In this document: positions 34,445 through 45,357 of the stretch, piece after piece
How positions within the stretch are numbered: position 1 is the first letter of the stretch
Layout of the letters: every line of letters starts with the position of its first letter
Origin: Eleusine coracana subsp. coracana
Lineage: Eukaryota > Streptophyta > Magnoliopsida > Poales > Poaceae
Direction of reading: 5' to 3'
Length of the DNA: 64,000 bases
Assembly: GCA_032690845.1 (NCBI GenBank)
Contig: CM064424.1
Coordinates: forward strand, 45,831,511 to 45,895,510
Made by a program: the position numbers and the translations under genes
The notes under the pieces: model-generated
Told to the model about the DNA's origin: nothing
The model's database searches: none
What the model saw: only the letters and a program-made list of their open reading frames with translations

Positions 34445-37400
34445 TGTGACGTCCCTTCCTAGAGGATCGGAGTCCCAACGGTGCTGATAGCGCATACACT
34501 TGATAATACAACAGTGATTCAAATTTAAGTCGAATTATTATATCATTGGGTAGTTAAAGTGCAGCAGAATATTACAAGTTCATGAAAGTTCGAAAACAAC
34601 ATAAACAAATATGAGTACTAATACGAGTTCTTGGCGATACAACAGTGGTAATGACTCATGCCCGAGAATCATCACCCTAGCAGCACACAACATCACAATG
34701 GCGGCGGCTCAGACTCACAGTAGGCAGTCCAGCCTTCAAGGACTTGCATGTCCCACGGTAGCACATCAACATGCAATTCTATCTCTAGATTACCTGAAAG
34801 CAACAGTGGCATAAAGCTTAAGTACTAATTACTCAGCAAAACTTACCCGTCAAAAGATCTAGGCATACATTGGCTCTATTAGGATGGTTGTGTAAAAAGA
34901 ATTACGCTAAGCAATCTATTAGTTCTACCAAATTTTATTTAGCCAAGTTAATTGGGTGAAGAGAAATAGTTAATTGGGTGAAGAGAAATATAACTTTAGT
35001 GAGCAGTACAAAAATAGTAAAGCATGACATGAAATAAATACAATATAACAATAGCAATAATAATCATCAATAACCAAGTAATCAACTTTTATAGTATCAT
35101 TCGATCTACGTGAAGGCGCAGTGAACAAGCGTACTCGTTACTGCGAGCGCTAGCAATTGCAATTGATTTAGACCAGCTAGAAAAACCAAAATACACGAGA
35201 TATATGTACCAATTAAGGTCATATACGTCAACCTTTCATAAGAACATCAACAACTTGGTCTAGGTCCAGTCTCATTGAGTTTGGTCCGGGTCCAGTCTCA
35301 TCGAGTGGGCATGTCCTCCTATTAGCAGTACTTCACGGTATGGACCACCCACTCCAGCAGCAGAAGGGTCAAAAACTACTACAATCAGAGCCTTTAATAG
35401 CGCTTCATTTTTCACTATAATAATGGACACATAAATAGACGCTATTTCACTATGCAATTGCTAACGTCAGCATGTCGAGATGCTATTGTAGTGCACCTAA
35501 CAATATTGGACGACTATGACATCAGAGAGAGCACCGATATTGTTGTGTGCGCTACACTCTAATATCAGATGTCTAATGACATCACCAGTGTCAAAAGGGT
35601 TAAAGACCAATGTACTAGGTATCGTCCTCATTGCCGTGTTAATGTTACATCAATTTACTACTGCAAATAAACTAGCATGCATTTGGTACTGTTCAATGCT
35701 TGATCAAGGGGCCAACGACGAACGGGTCCTAGGTTAGGCGAGGCAGGACAACCGCAGTCAACACCCATGTGTTGCTGCAAACCTACACATGTATCACCCC
35801 TGCCCGGTCATAACATCAAAAGTAAATTTATTCCATTAAGTTCATCTTTAGTGATCAAGTCATTCTCTTAGTAACAGCAATAGGACTACCGATAATATTC
35901 TATTATTAAGCATAGCAATTTAGTACCTAATTCTACCATGACTCCTATAACATTAACATAGGACATTTGGATAATGTGCAAGTAGATTTTCAACCAACTC
36001 CTATTAACCTAATGCATCAATCAATATATACTAACATTGATATATTGAAACTAGCAAAGTTTTATAAAACGGCATATGCAAATCGGGGCTTGCCTTGATC
36101 ATCACAAGTGTTAGCAACTATAATCTCTTGCTCCTCAGTATTATGGTTCTGCTGAAAATCTGGCTCTGGCTCTAGATTCTCGTTACCTAAGTATGAGTAA
36201 AGTGTCAACGGTACCGAAATAATACCACAACATGCAATAATATGGAAAATGCAAAGTGCAATACTATGAAAGTGAATTGTTAATAATATGTTCTTGAAGC
36301 CATATGCTTCAAACCAGTTCTGATCTTATTATTTTATGTGCAAAAGGCATTTTAATAGGGTTATATAGCTTTATCATGATTAATTTATTTAATATAGTAA
36401 AATTGTATTTTTGGACATATGTGATTTATTATGTGCAGGGGTATGTGTAATCATCATTTTCACTAAGTGCCAACTCCTGGATTTTATTATTTTATTTACT
36501 AGCATTTTTATAATAAAAAGTGATAAATAAATCCTAGGGCATAAAATAATGTATATTTTACCTCACCAACAATCAGGGTGATATATTATAATATAACAAC
36601 AGTGCATGCCAAAAATCCGATTTAAATTTCATACCTAGAATTTATAGTGACTTATTTAGTGTTTTGACAAGATAATTAATTATTAACAATATATGTATAG
36701 AGGCATTATTTTATAATTTTTCTCAAATAGTGCAGATTAAAATGAAACTAACACATTTGGTTTTAGCTCCATTGGATTTGTATTCGAATTACTATGCTTT
36801 TTCCGATGTTCTCAACATTTTCTAGGCAAAATCCTGGTTTTTCTGACTTTAGTTTAATCCTGACAATGCACGTGGGTGACAAGACACGTCAGTGCCACAT
36901 GGGTGCCAGGAGGCGCAAGCTGGGATGCCAATGGACATGAGTCAGCACACGGGAGCAGGACGTCACGCGGCCGGAGAGCTCGTCACAAGGCGCGACGCGA
37001 GGAGAAAGCTCATCACGGGAGCAGGAAAATGATATGAGCAACGAGGCGAGAAGGTTGGCGGGGTTTGCCAGGTGGTAATCTCACCGGAGATAGGTCGGCG
37101 GCGAGAGCGGCGGAGGGAGCAACTTCAGTGAGGTCGCGTTTCTTCTACTAGGCACAAAATAGGACTCCGTCTTTGCATGAGCTTCACGGGAGGAGCTGCA
37201 GCTAGGGGCTCATCAGTGAGGCAGCTTCGGTTCCGATGCTGTCAAAGCAGCAGCGGGGAAAAGCGCAATGCCACCACATCGGGCCGCGCATTCAACAAGG
37301 AAGAAGGTTAGAGTGGCTCACTATGATGTTGCGCGAACACGACAACAGAATGGGACAACAATGCTCACCGTGAACCAGAGAATTCGACGGAATCGCGAGC

Positions 37401-38373
37401 TCCGGTCAATGGTGCCTGCCGAGGACAATTTTCCAAAAATTTGTGCGGCTTAAGGCAATGATTGGCTTCTGGTTTGCCTGAGAGGGGAAGGTGGGGTGAC
37501 ACGCGTCGGTGGGTTGTCTGGGCCTGGCCCGGGACACAGCAGAGGAGCAGCTCGATGAGTTCGTACTTGGGCGGCAATGGCGGAGGCAGGGGAAGAAGAA
37601 ACAGGACCCTTAATCGGCCAAGTGGCTCGACGTTTGGGCGGTGGGAGCCGTGGACAAGGCGCGTATCGGTTTGGTCCTCGGTCAAGGCCGGGGCTGGCTC
37701 GGTACGAGGGCGGCAACGAGTGGTCGTTTCGGTCATGGCAGGGCGAAACGTGGGGGGACACGACGGCGATTACTTTGGACACGGAAGCAGCGGGGCAGGG
37801 AAATTTGACGCGGTGGGCAGCGCAAAGCGACGCGGCGCGGCGAACGTGGGCGCGAAACAGAGAGATGATGGGAAAGGCGGGGCGCGCACGTGTGGTTCAG
37901 GCCGGCGCCAAAGGCGGGGGGAAGAAGACAAGGCCATTTTGCAAAAAGGACCTTCGAGAAAATAAATGATTTGCCAACAAGTCCCTGTTCTGATTTTAAA
38001 CAAATAAATTACTTACTTAAGTCCAAATGAGATTTTAAACATGGGCTCAAGATATTTATTTTGGGAATAAAAGTTTAATTGGGAAAGGTTTCTATACTTT
38101 AATTATTTAATTAGGGCAATTCTAATTAAAATAAAATCCTCAACTTTGGTCGAGAATTTTATTTTATTATCTCCAACATGCTCATGTAATTATTTGGCTT
38201 GGTCTACATAGAGGAATTAAAGTTGCTTCATGTTATATCTAGGGTTTTTATTTGAACAAAATAATTGGTTGGTTTTTATTATTTTATGTGATGCTTAATT
38301 ACACCTTGGCTTATCATGCTTGCTAAGTAGAGTTTAGCATTAATTAATTGAAGGTTAAACATGGGATGTCACA
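34445..38373. mobile_element. Solo LTR of a large-LTR (probable gypsy) retrotransposon
   Basis: Starts TGTGACGTCCC and ends GGGATGTCACA, giving inverted tips. Flanks AGTAG (34440-34444) and AGCAG (38374-38378) form a 5 bp duplication with one change. The 3.9 kb contains no retroviral-type domain, so it is a single LTR left after recombination. The GC-rich 36900-37950 section yields long overlapping ORFs on both strands without family motifs. A small CACTA-like MITE may lie at 35377-35493. Confidence 0.8.
35377..35493. mobile_element. Possible miniature CACTA-type element
   Basis: The left end reads TACTACAAT (first base changed) and the right end ATTGTAGTG. Flanks are AAC and CAC, two of three matching. 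Only 117 bp, non-coding. Confidence 0.4.
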
Positions 38374-38408
38374 AGCAGCATCGACGGCAAAGGCCCTAGG
38401 GTTAGGGT

Positions 38409-38700
38409 TTGGCGGCATCGGCTCCCTCTCCCTCGTTAGATCGGCCGACACTGTCGGACCTGTGGGCCAGCACATCCGGGCATGCTCACGCTGCGGCGCC
38501 TGGCCACGGCTTCGCCGACCTAGCCTCTGGGATCCCACGGGAGATGGTGGCCGTCATGGTGGTCGGAGTGGCGCGTGCTGGCGATGGCCGGGCACGAGGC
38601 GCTCATGGTCGAGGCGGCCCCCATCTTCAGCACCGGCACCAGCTCCCACAACTGCGAGATCATCCACGCCGACATCTACTACCCTCCCCACAGCCTCAAG
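38409..38700 (+). pseudogene. Captured fragment of L-2-hydroxyglutarate dehydrogenase exon 1
   Basis: FAD-dependent dehydrogenase fragment. The frame from 38409 includes ASGIPREMVAVMVVGVAR, which matches the approach to the FAD-binding glycine loop. A frame change (about 38570) then gives LAMAGHEALMVEAAPIFSTG and TSSHNCEIIHADIYYPPHSLK, the diagnostic segment after the Rossmann loop in L2HGDH (family form: GTGTSSRNSEVIHAGIYYPPHSLKA). It ends at a GTGCAT donor at 38701, as the first exon of such a gene would. Part of the glycine loop is missing and the frame is shifted, so no enzyme is made. It lies inside the CACTA element at 33755-44761. Confidence 0.8.
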
Positions 38701-38946
38701 GTGCATGCCTGCCCTTTGCAGCCTCCACAGGGAAGGGCTTACTGAATTTTCAATGCATGCAGTGCATGAGGATACTGAATTTGCAGAGGCTTGGGTAGGA
38801 ACAGATGAAGTTTGGGCCTTAGTTCTTAGGGATATAGTTGAAATTTAAGTGCTCCAATTAGCCTGTGCATTTTCATTTCGTGCGTATTGCAAATTTTAGT
38901 GGAATTTTATTCTTTGCTCCTTTGTACTACATATCTCCATTGTCTA

Positions 38947-39616
38947 TGTAACACCCTATAAATTACTCCAGAGTGTTACTACAACACTACTACAATAATT
39001 AACAAGGGATCAATAAGCCAAAGAGCAATACAATAATTAATAACAGAGTACGTGGAAGCATCTACAATATTGATAAAAAGATCATTCAACGATAAGAGCA
39101 CCACTCTAGCATCCATAAATCTAGCAGCATTATTCATCATATTATTAAGTTTAAGCATTGCTCCACCTCATGAACAGTAGGCTCCAACTAAGAGGATCAC
39201 AAGTTATTTATTAAGAATCTATGAGAACAACTAGAAACATGTAGAAAGTGAAGATATGTGCTGCTACTTCCCATCCCATGCTCATGTCCATCAAACTCAA
39301 GCACCTGAAGAAGAAAATAGAAGCGCATGAGGTTTATGAAACCTCAACAAGTAAACGGCTTTAACAAAATTATTTGAACCATAGTTTAGTTAAGCAACCA
39401 ATTAAATAGCAGCACCAAAAATATAATAATTAAAACTTCAATTGGTGAGATAAAACATTGGTAACTTCATAATGTTGAACTTCAATGCATATGCAAAATG
39501 CGAATGATGCAATGCAATGCATGAATTCACTTCTACCCTCAAATCCCAATAAAAGAAGTGAGAGCTCATTTCAATATGTGTCATTGTACCGGTACTTACC
39601 GTACCAACATCAAGCT
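38947..39616 (-). repeat. Partial 3' LTR of the gypsy element
   Basis: Matches 41388-42063 closely from TGTAACACCCTATAAATTAC on the plus strand. Similarity stops near 39616, where gag-protease sequence begins. Confidence 0.9.
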
Positions 39617-39619
39617 TCA

Positions 39620-41190
39620 GTACCTGGTTCGTTACATGTGGTGCCAGAATCAAATAATACAAATGCATCAAATGAATCAACAGATATGGTACCTATGAAA
39701 ACGTCACCACTATCCCTAGCATCACCCACGGGTAAAGTGTACACCTCAGGCACACCAGTAGAAGTAGAAGGTCCAGAAAAACCAGTCGATGTAGAAGCCG
39801 AGGAAAAAGATAGAGTAGGACCTGTATAGATCCAATACGCACCACTAGGAGTAGGTACATGTAACGAACCAAGTACCGAAGTCACCATAGAAGGTGGTAA
39901 GAACTGCTGCGACGAAGGTGCAGGCAAATACTGCTGTACCGGTGGAGCAGGCAAGTAGTGCTACAATGGTGGCACAGACAAGAGCTGCTGCACTAGAGGA
40001 GTAGTGTACTGTATCCCAAAAGTAGCACTAGTCATCATATGTACAGTACCACGCTGTGCTAAAGAAGAACTTGCCACTAGCTCCCAAACCACCTTGCTAT
40101 TTGGATTCTTTCTGCACACCGCGTCCTTGTGGTCCTTGCCACACCTGGACACTGACCAGTCCAATGACAATCCGCACAATGATGAGCATCACCACAACGT
40201 AAACACATAAGACCCAATCCTGGCTTAGGAACAGGTCGGAACTGAGTAGATCCTCCTCCAGAACCACCACCTCCTGAAGCCGAGGAACAGGTCGGACTGA
40301 GAAGAATTACCACCATATGGATGGTGATGGTGATTCTTGTCCTTCTTCTGAGCGGGGCCTCTAGACTGACCCTTTTGATCCTTTTGCCCATGAGCATGAT
40401 CTCCACCTCTCAACTCATCTGTGTAGTCATCTTGCACCTCAACTCCTAAAGCATGCTCAATAATAGAGCGAAAGTCCTCTAAAACAAAAGCACCAAGGAC
40501 TCGGCGGATAGAAGCCTTCAAGCCCTGTCTGGAAATATTTGCCTTCTCATACTCATTGTGCGCCACATAAGGTACAAAGCGCACAATCTGATTAAAGACA
40601 ATTTCATATTCAGCCATAGTCTTCTTGCCTTGATGGCACTTCTCAAGCTGGGTTTTCATTTTATCATAAAATCAACCGGATAAAATCTCCTCTCAAATTG
40701 GCTGACAAACTCCCCCCAAGAGAAAGGACCATAAACAGCTGAGCAAGATAACAATATATTCCTCCACCATACTAGTGCCTCATCCTTCAATAACTAAGTA
40801 GCAAAACAAACCCAGTCTACCGATGGAATCTGGAATGCTCAAGCTTATCTGTAGTAGCAAAAAGCTAATTTACAACATCAATGGGAGCACAGTACCACCA
40901 AACTTCTTCAAGGACATACCACACGATTCCCACAAGTCCATAGGTCGATCAGGAACCACTACTGGCTGTACTAAACCTTCTCCTCCATCCACATTACCAC
41001 CCAAAGGAGCATTTCCATCAATAGGAGCAGCAGCAACCTCAACCTAGGCTTGACGAATAGCATTCATCTCAACCCGCATTGCTTGCATCTCCGCTAAAAC
41101 TGCTGCCATATCCCCAATTGGTTCAACTTTAGGAACATGTTCTTCCTCCCCACGATCACGACCACGCCCATGACCACGATTCATCCTCAA
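39620..41190 (-). pseudogene. Gypsy Gag and start of protease, broken
   Basis: Retrotransposon Gag with KCHQGKKTMAEYEIVFNQIV and ANISRQGLKASIRRVLG (40659-40480), then basic QKGQSRGPAQKKDKNHH. A frameshift leads to the zinc-knuckle-like CLRCGDAHHCADC (about 40205-40170), one residue shorter than CX2CX4HX4C. A Pro/Ser/Thr-rich linker leads to protease start ISVDSFDAFVLFDSGTT (about 39700-39640), where DSG is the catalytic motif; sequence then breaks off. N-terminal gag (to about 41190) is degraded. No RT, RNase H or integrase remains. Confidence 0.8.
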
Positions 41191-41367
41191 CCCCATATAA
41201 GATCAAAGAAATCAATAATATCACAATAGTAACAAAATAATATAAATAAATTTAACATCATAAAACAATATGAAAGTGATAAAAACCCAATCCCAACCAA
41301 CTGTGCAAGTGTGTCAAGTTTTAGAGTGAGTAAAATTTCAATAACAAGCTATGCCTAGAACCTATAA

Positions 41368-41387
41368 CCTAAGCTCTAATTACCAAC
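41368..41387 (-). promoter_or_regulatory. Gypsy primer-binding site
   Basis: On the minus strand, right after the 5' LTR, the sequence reads GTTGGTAATTAGAGCTTAGG. It is close to the tRNA-Met type TGGTATCAGAGC with a few changes. Confidence 0.7.
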
Positions 41388-43417
41388 TGTAACACCCTAG
41401 AAATTACTCCAGAGTGTTACTACAACTACACTACTACAACAATTAGTAAGGGATCAATAAACGGAAGAGCAAGACAATAATTAACAATAGAGTACGTGGA
41501 AGCATCTACAATATTGATAAAAGGATCATTCAATGATAAGAGCACCACTCTAGCATCCATAAATCCAGCAGCATTATTCATCATATTATTAAGTTTAAGC
41601 ATTGCTCCACCTCATGAACAGTAGGCTCCAACAAAGAGGATCACAAGTTATTTATTATGAATCCTTGAGAACAACTAAAAACATGTACAAAGTAAAGATA
41701 TGTGCTGCTACTTCCCATCCCACGCTCATGTCCGTCAAACTCAAGCATCTGAAGAAGAAAATGTAAGCGCATGAGGTTTATGAAAAACCTGAAAAAGTAA
41801 TAAGCTTTAATAAAATTATTTGAACCAGAGTTTAGTTAAGCAACCAATAAAATAGCAGCACCAAAAATATAATAATTATAACTTCAATTGGTGAGATAAA
41901 ACATTGGTAACTTCATAATGTTGAACTTCAATGCATATGCAAAATACGAATGATGCAATGTAATGCATGACTTCACTTCTACCCTCAAATCCCAATAAAA
42001 GAAGTGAGAACTCATTTCAATATGTGTCATTGTACCGGTACTTACCGCACCAACATCAGGCTATGGTGTCTTCTTATGCATCCAATGGAATGTGCAAGAA
42101 TACAAAATTATTATGTATGCACTTCATCATGTACTTCAACATTGAAATCAAATAAATAGGATCCATAATTTGATAAAGGACATTCAATACATAGAGATAA
42201 ATTCCTATTTAGCAATTTATCTTGCTAGTGTGAATTATTTAAATTTAGTAGAGGCAATTCAAATAGTAAAGTTACAGCAAGACTACAACGCACGTTTACT
42301 TGCCTTCACCAATCAATGATCAATAGAGAGCTAAGCACGGTCTGAATGGGGCACCACTAGATCATAAATAATTCTCAGCATCAGTACATACATATATGTG
42401 AAACAAACATGAATAACACGCTCCTACGTCCCCACGCCCGCCAAAAGATAGAATAGAACAAGCGCCACTGTCATTTAACATTTTCATAACTTTAAAAGTA
42501 TAAAGGGTATGGTAACAAGTAAATATATTATGATCATCTACACATAATATCCTACAAGTTTCGTATTCAAAACAAAATTTAATTTGAACATCTAATAGTT
42601 GAAAATTGATCCACAATGCAGTACTGCAAACTGCCCTTGTACTGCAAGACACCTAACTTCGAAAATTCATAACTCCAGTTCTACTGAACCAAAAACTGCA
42701 AATAAATACTCCATGAAAAGGTTATAAAATTTACTACAACATTTTCCATAACCCAAGGTACATATTTGGCTTATAGGATAACTTAAGAAGCCACAAAACA
42801 CTGACTGTCAAAACTGAAACTGATGACATACTATAATTTCCACAGTAATTTTCAGAGAAGCATAACTCCTATGGTATTCTACCAAAAATTACGTTTAAAT
42901 ACTTGTTGGAAAGATAAACAAATTCTCTACAAGTTTCGTATTCTAGCAAAGGTGATATTCGAAACCTAAGGGCCTCGAAAACTGGATAGAACCTACACTA
43001 CGCAGAGTATCCAGAAAACAGATCGCAGACAGTTTCAAAGAGATTAAGGCCCTAATGGACAGAGCTGATCTAGCACTGAGATCTCCTATCCTGCAGTAAC
43101 GATGAGAGGCGAATAGAAGAGGGACTTGATAGGGAGTACCAGAAGCAACCGTTTTGCTTAGGCAAGCTTGGAAGGAGACCAAAAGTGGTGGAGATTATCG
43201 ATCCTAGAGAGGAAGGAGACAGGAGGCGGCGCTCCAGTTTCTGTTCGATGAAGAGAAGATAGAAGGGGAAAGGGGAGGACGTGGGTGGGAGGGCAGGGAC
43301 GTGGGTTTAGGGATTAGGGTTGTTTAGTTTCCCCCTCCCATCAATTGGGCTGTAATTAGACCGTAATTACCCTACCAAAGGCCCAAAACAGCACTACTTA
43401 TTAAACCGGGTATTACA
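41388..43417 (-). repeat. Full 5' LTR of the gypsy element
   Basis: 2030 bp with inverted tips TGTAACACCC and GGGTATTACA on the plus strand. No coding frame; the ORF at 42362-42652 has no family motif. Confidence 0.88.
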
Positions 43418-43422
43418 GTCTG

Positions 43423-44467
43423 ATGGCGCAGCTCATTGTTAACGGGAACGCCTCGATGCTGCAAGATTATGCTGCTCTAGTTTATGGCCTAAGATGCCGG
43501 TCTGTTCTCTATGAACTATAGTATGATATAGCATATAGGTTCAGATATTGCTGATAGGACTCAGTGACCCCGAGATTATATCTATCTTTTACTGTACTAT
43601 GTGGATGATCTGTTATGCTCACAGGTATAACTAGTTTTAGTGTTTTACTGGCTTTGATTGGCATGTTTCTTGTATTGAATGACTATAAAAGTTAGAGATG
43701 AACACACTTTTAGGTGGTAATGCTGCTATATGCTTTGCATCCAGACATGCACCTCACATTAACACTGAATTGATTTTCCTATCTCATGAGTTTCAGTTTA
43801 TGAACTTTGGCTATAAATTGGACTAGTTTCTTTCTTTATAATGCATTTGTTTCTTCTCAGTACACAATATAAATGTATGAGGTTAGCAAAATGTACATTT
43901 AAAATGTTTTCTGACTAGAGTTTGTTGTGCTTGAAGGTGTTGGATGACCAGCAGTACGTAATCATCCCTCCCTTGGTCTGGTAAATTAATTCCTCGCATG
44001 TCTCCTTAGCTATATGGTTGCTTCTTCTTAGCCAATGCATGGCGTTGTGAAAGAGTATATTGTCTGATTGTCTTATAAGCTGAATACTTTGCCCTGTAGC
44101 CTTCTGCTTACCTATTGAAACTACTGAAAGTTGATCCATTGAAATGTATGTGTGTTCTGTTCTCAGTGATTAGATATTGTCATGCAATGTTTGTTTTGTT
44201 CATAACAAAGCACAATGAGAATATATTACAAACCACTTTGCAATGATTTGAGGCATGAATCAAGTCTATTGTTTATTTCCTCTAGCTGGTCAGTGATAAG
44301 TCAACCTGCACTAATTTTACTTGTATTTCCAGTCAATAAACATTTACAGATTTACTTGTTTCATTACTTGTATTTCCTGCACAATGGATAAAACCGTGTA
44401 TTTGTGATGCATATGAGATATATCCATATCCTCTTTTCTTCTTCTTCTTTTTTTATTTTTTAAAGAG
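43423..44467. other. CACTA interior, right part, unassigned
   Basis: Begins with a short GC-balanced stretch with ATGGCGCAGCTCATTG that could be a further captured exon (about 43423-43467, ending in AG|AT). I cannot name it. The remainder is AT-rich and intron-like. Confidence 0.35.
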
Positions 44468-44761
44468 GAATGTGTCACTAATGACCCTCACATTGGTGAT
44501 GTGTCTTGACCAAAACAGTCACTAATATCGCCGACATTAGTGACGCGTCTAGAGCAAGATGCGTCACTAATGCAGGAGTTATTAGTGACACATAAAATCT
44601 GCATCACTATCGACTTTACATTAGTGACGCAGAAGTAGTGACGCGCAAAAAACATGTCACTAACAATGTTTGTGAAGTGTCACTAAAGACCTGTTTTTAC
44701 ATAGAAACGCGTCACTAATAATGTTTATGAAGTGTCACTAAAGACCTGTTTTTACATAGTG
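44468..44761. repeat. CACTA right subterminal repeats with duplicated tip
   Basis: At least eight GTCACTAA-type words. The terminal stretch GTGTCACTAAAGACCTG plus TTTTTACATAG occurs twice (about 44677-44704 and 44733-44760); only the outer copy ends in TAGTG. Confidence 0.8.
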
Positions 44762-44764
44762 ACT

Positions 44765-45336
44765 TGTCCGTGGTGGTTCGACTGCATCAACCTTAGCATC
44801 GATCCTTTTCTTCATAGTGCCTTGAGTGATCGTTGTCTTTGTCTAAGGTAGATTCTTGTGCACCCATTGCTTGACACGTCTCTGTATTCGTGGCTACATG
44901 TGCGGTTTTCTCAATCTTGGCAATTAATTTTGACCTTATTGACCCAGTATACTTCACCACTCGGATATATTACCGAGTGGGTCAGATTTCATTAAAAATA
45001 AAGCCCATGAAGATAACTACTCGGATCATTACTTGGAGTAGGCGACAAGTCAGTATTAGAGATAGAAAATTAGAGATAGGATCCCACTTGGAGATCATGT
45101 TGTAACCCTGCCCCTAAGATATATAAGGAGGGCCAGGAGCTCTCTCATTGACATGGTATTACACGACACAATACACCATATAACACAGTACGTAGGGTTG
45201 TTATCCTTCGGGAGACCCGAACCTGTCTAAACCTTGCGTCTTGTATGTCCATCGACTCTCGGTCTCACACATGCCTTTACCGATCAACAAGGATCATGGG
45301 TAGCCTTATGATCCATTGCTGATAATAGTACCGACA
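44765..45336 (+). repeat. LTR of a second gypsy-type element
   Basis: Starts TGTCCGTGG right after the CACTA duplication and ends ACCGACA at 45336 (inverted tips TGTCCGT and ACCGACA with one mismatch). A TATATAA at 45120-45126 fits a U3 promoter. It is followed at once by a primer-binding site. No second LTR was found. Confidence 0.65.
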
Positions 45337-45337
45337 G

Positions 45338-45357
45338 TTGGCGCGCCAGGTAGGGGA
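45338..45357 (+). promoter_or_regulatory. Primer-binding site GGCGCGCCAGGTAGGGG type
   Basis: TTGGCGCGCCAGGTAGGGGA directly follows the LTR end. This TGGCGCGCCAGG form is well known after the 5' LTRs of several grass gypsy families. Confidence 0.8.

Larger units (their letters stand above)
38947..43417 (-). mobile_element. Internally deleted Ty3-gypsy-like LTR retrotransposon
   Basis: In minus orientation: 5' LTR 43417-41388 (2030 bp, TGTAATACCC...GGGTGTTACA), PBS 41387-41368, gag, zinc knuckle, start of protease, then a direct jump into the last 670 bp of the 3' LTR (39616-38947). All of pol beyond the protease start and about two thirds of the 3' LTR are missing. Flanks GTCTA (38942-38946) and GTCTG (43418-43422) give a 5 bp duplication with one change. 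It is inserted in the CACTA element. Confidence 0.88.
33755..44761. mobile_element. Non-autonomous CACTA element carrying a host-gene piece and two nested retroelements
   Basis: Left tip CACTATGAAAAAAA (33755), right tip TTTTTACATAGTG (44761), with a perfect 3 bp duplication ACT at 33752-33754 and 44762-44764. Subterminal repeats of (G/A)CGYGTCACTAAT-like words lie at 33780-33990 and 44468-44755. Removing the nested solo LTR (34445-38373) and gypsy element (38947-43417) leaves about 2.6 kb. No transposase is present. The interior holds a piece of a dehydrogenase gene (38409-38700), so this is a Pack-CACTA-like element. Confidence 0.88.

Noticed and set aside
37450..37969. Overlapping ORFs of 110-167 codons on both strands
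   Set aside because: They lie in the GC-rich part of a solo LTR, run in several frames at once, and show no family motif; high GC removes stop codons by chance.
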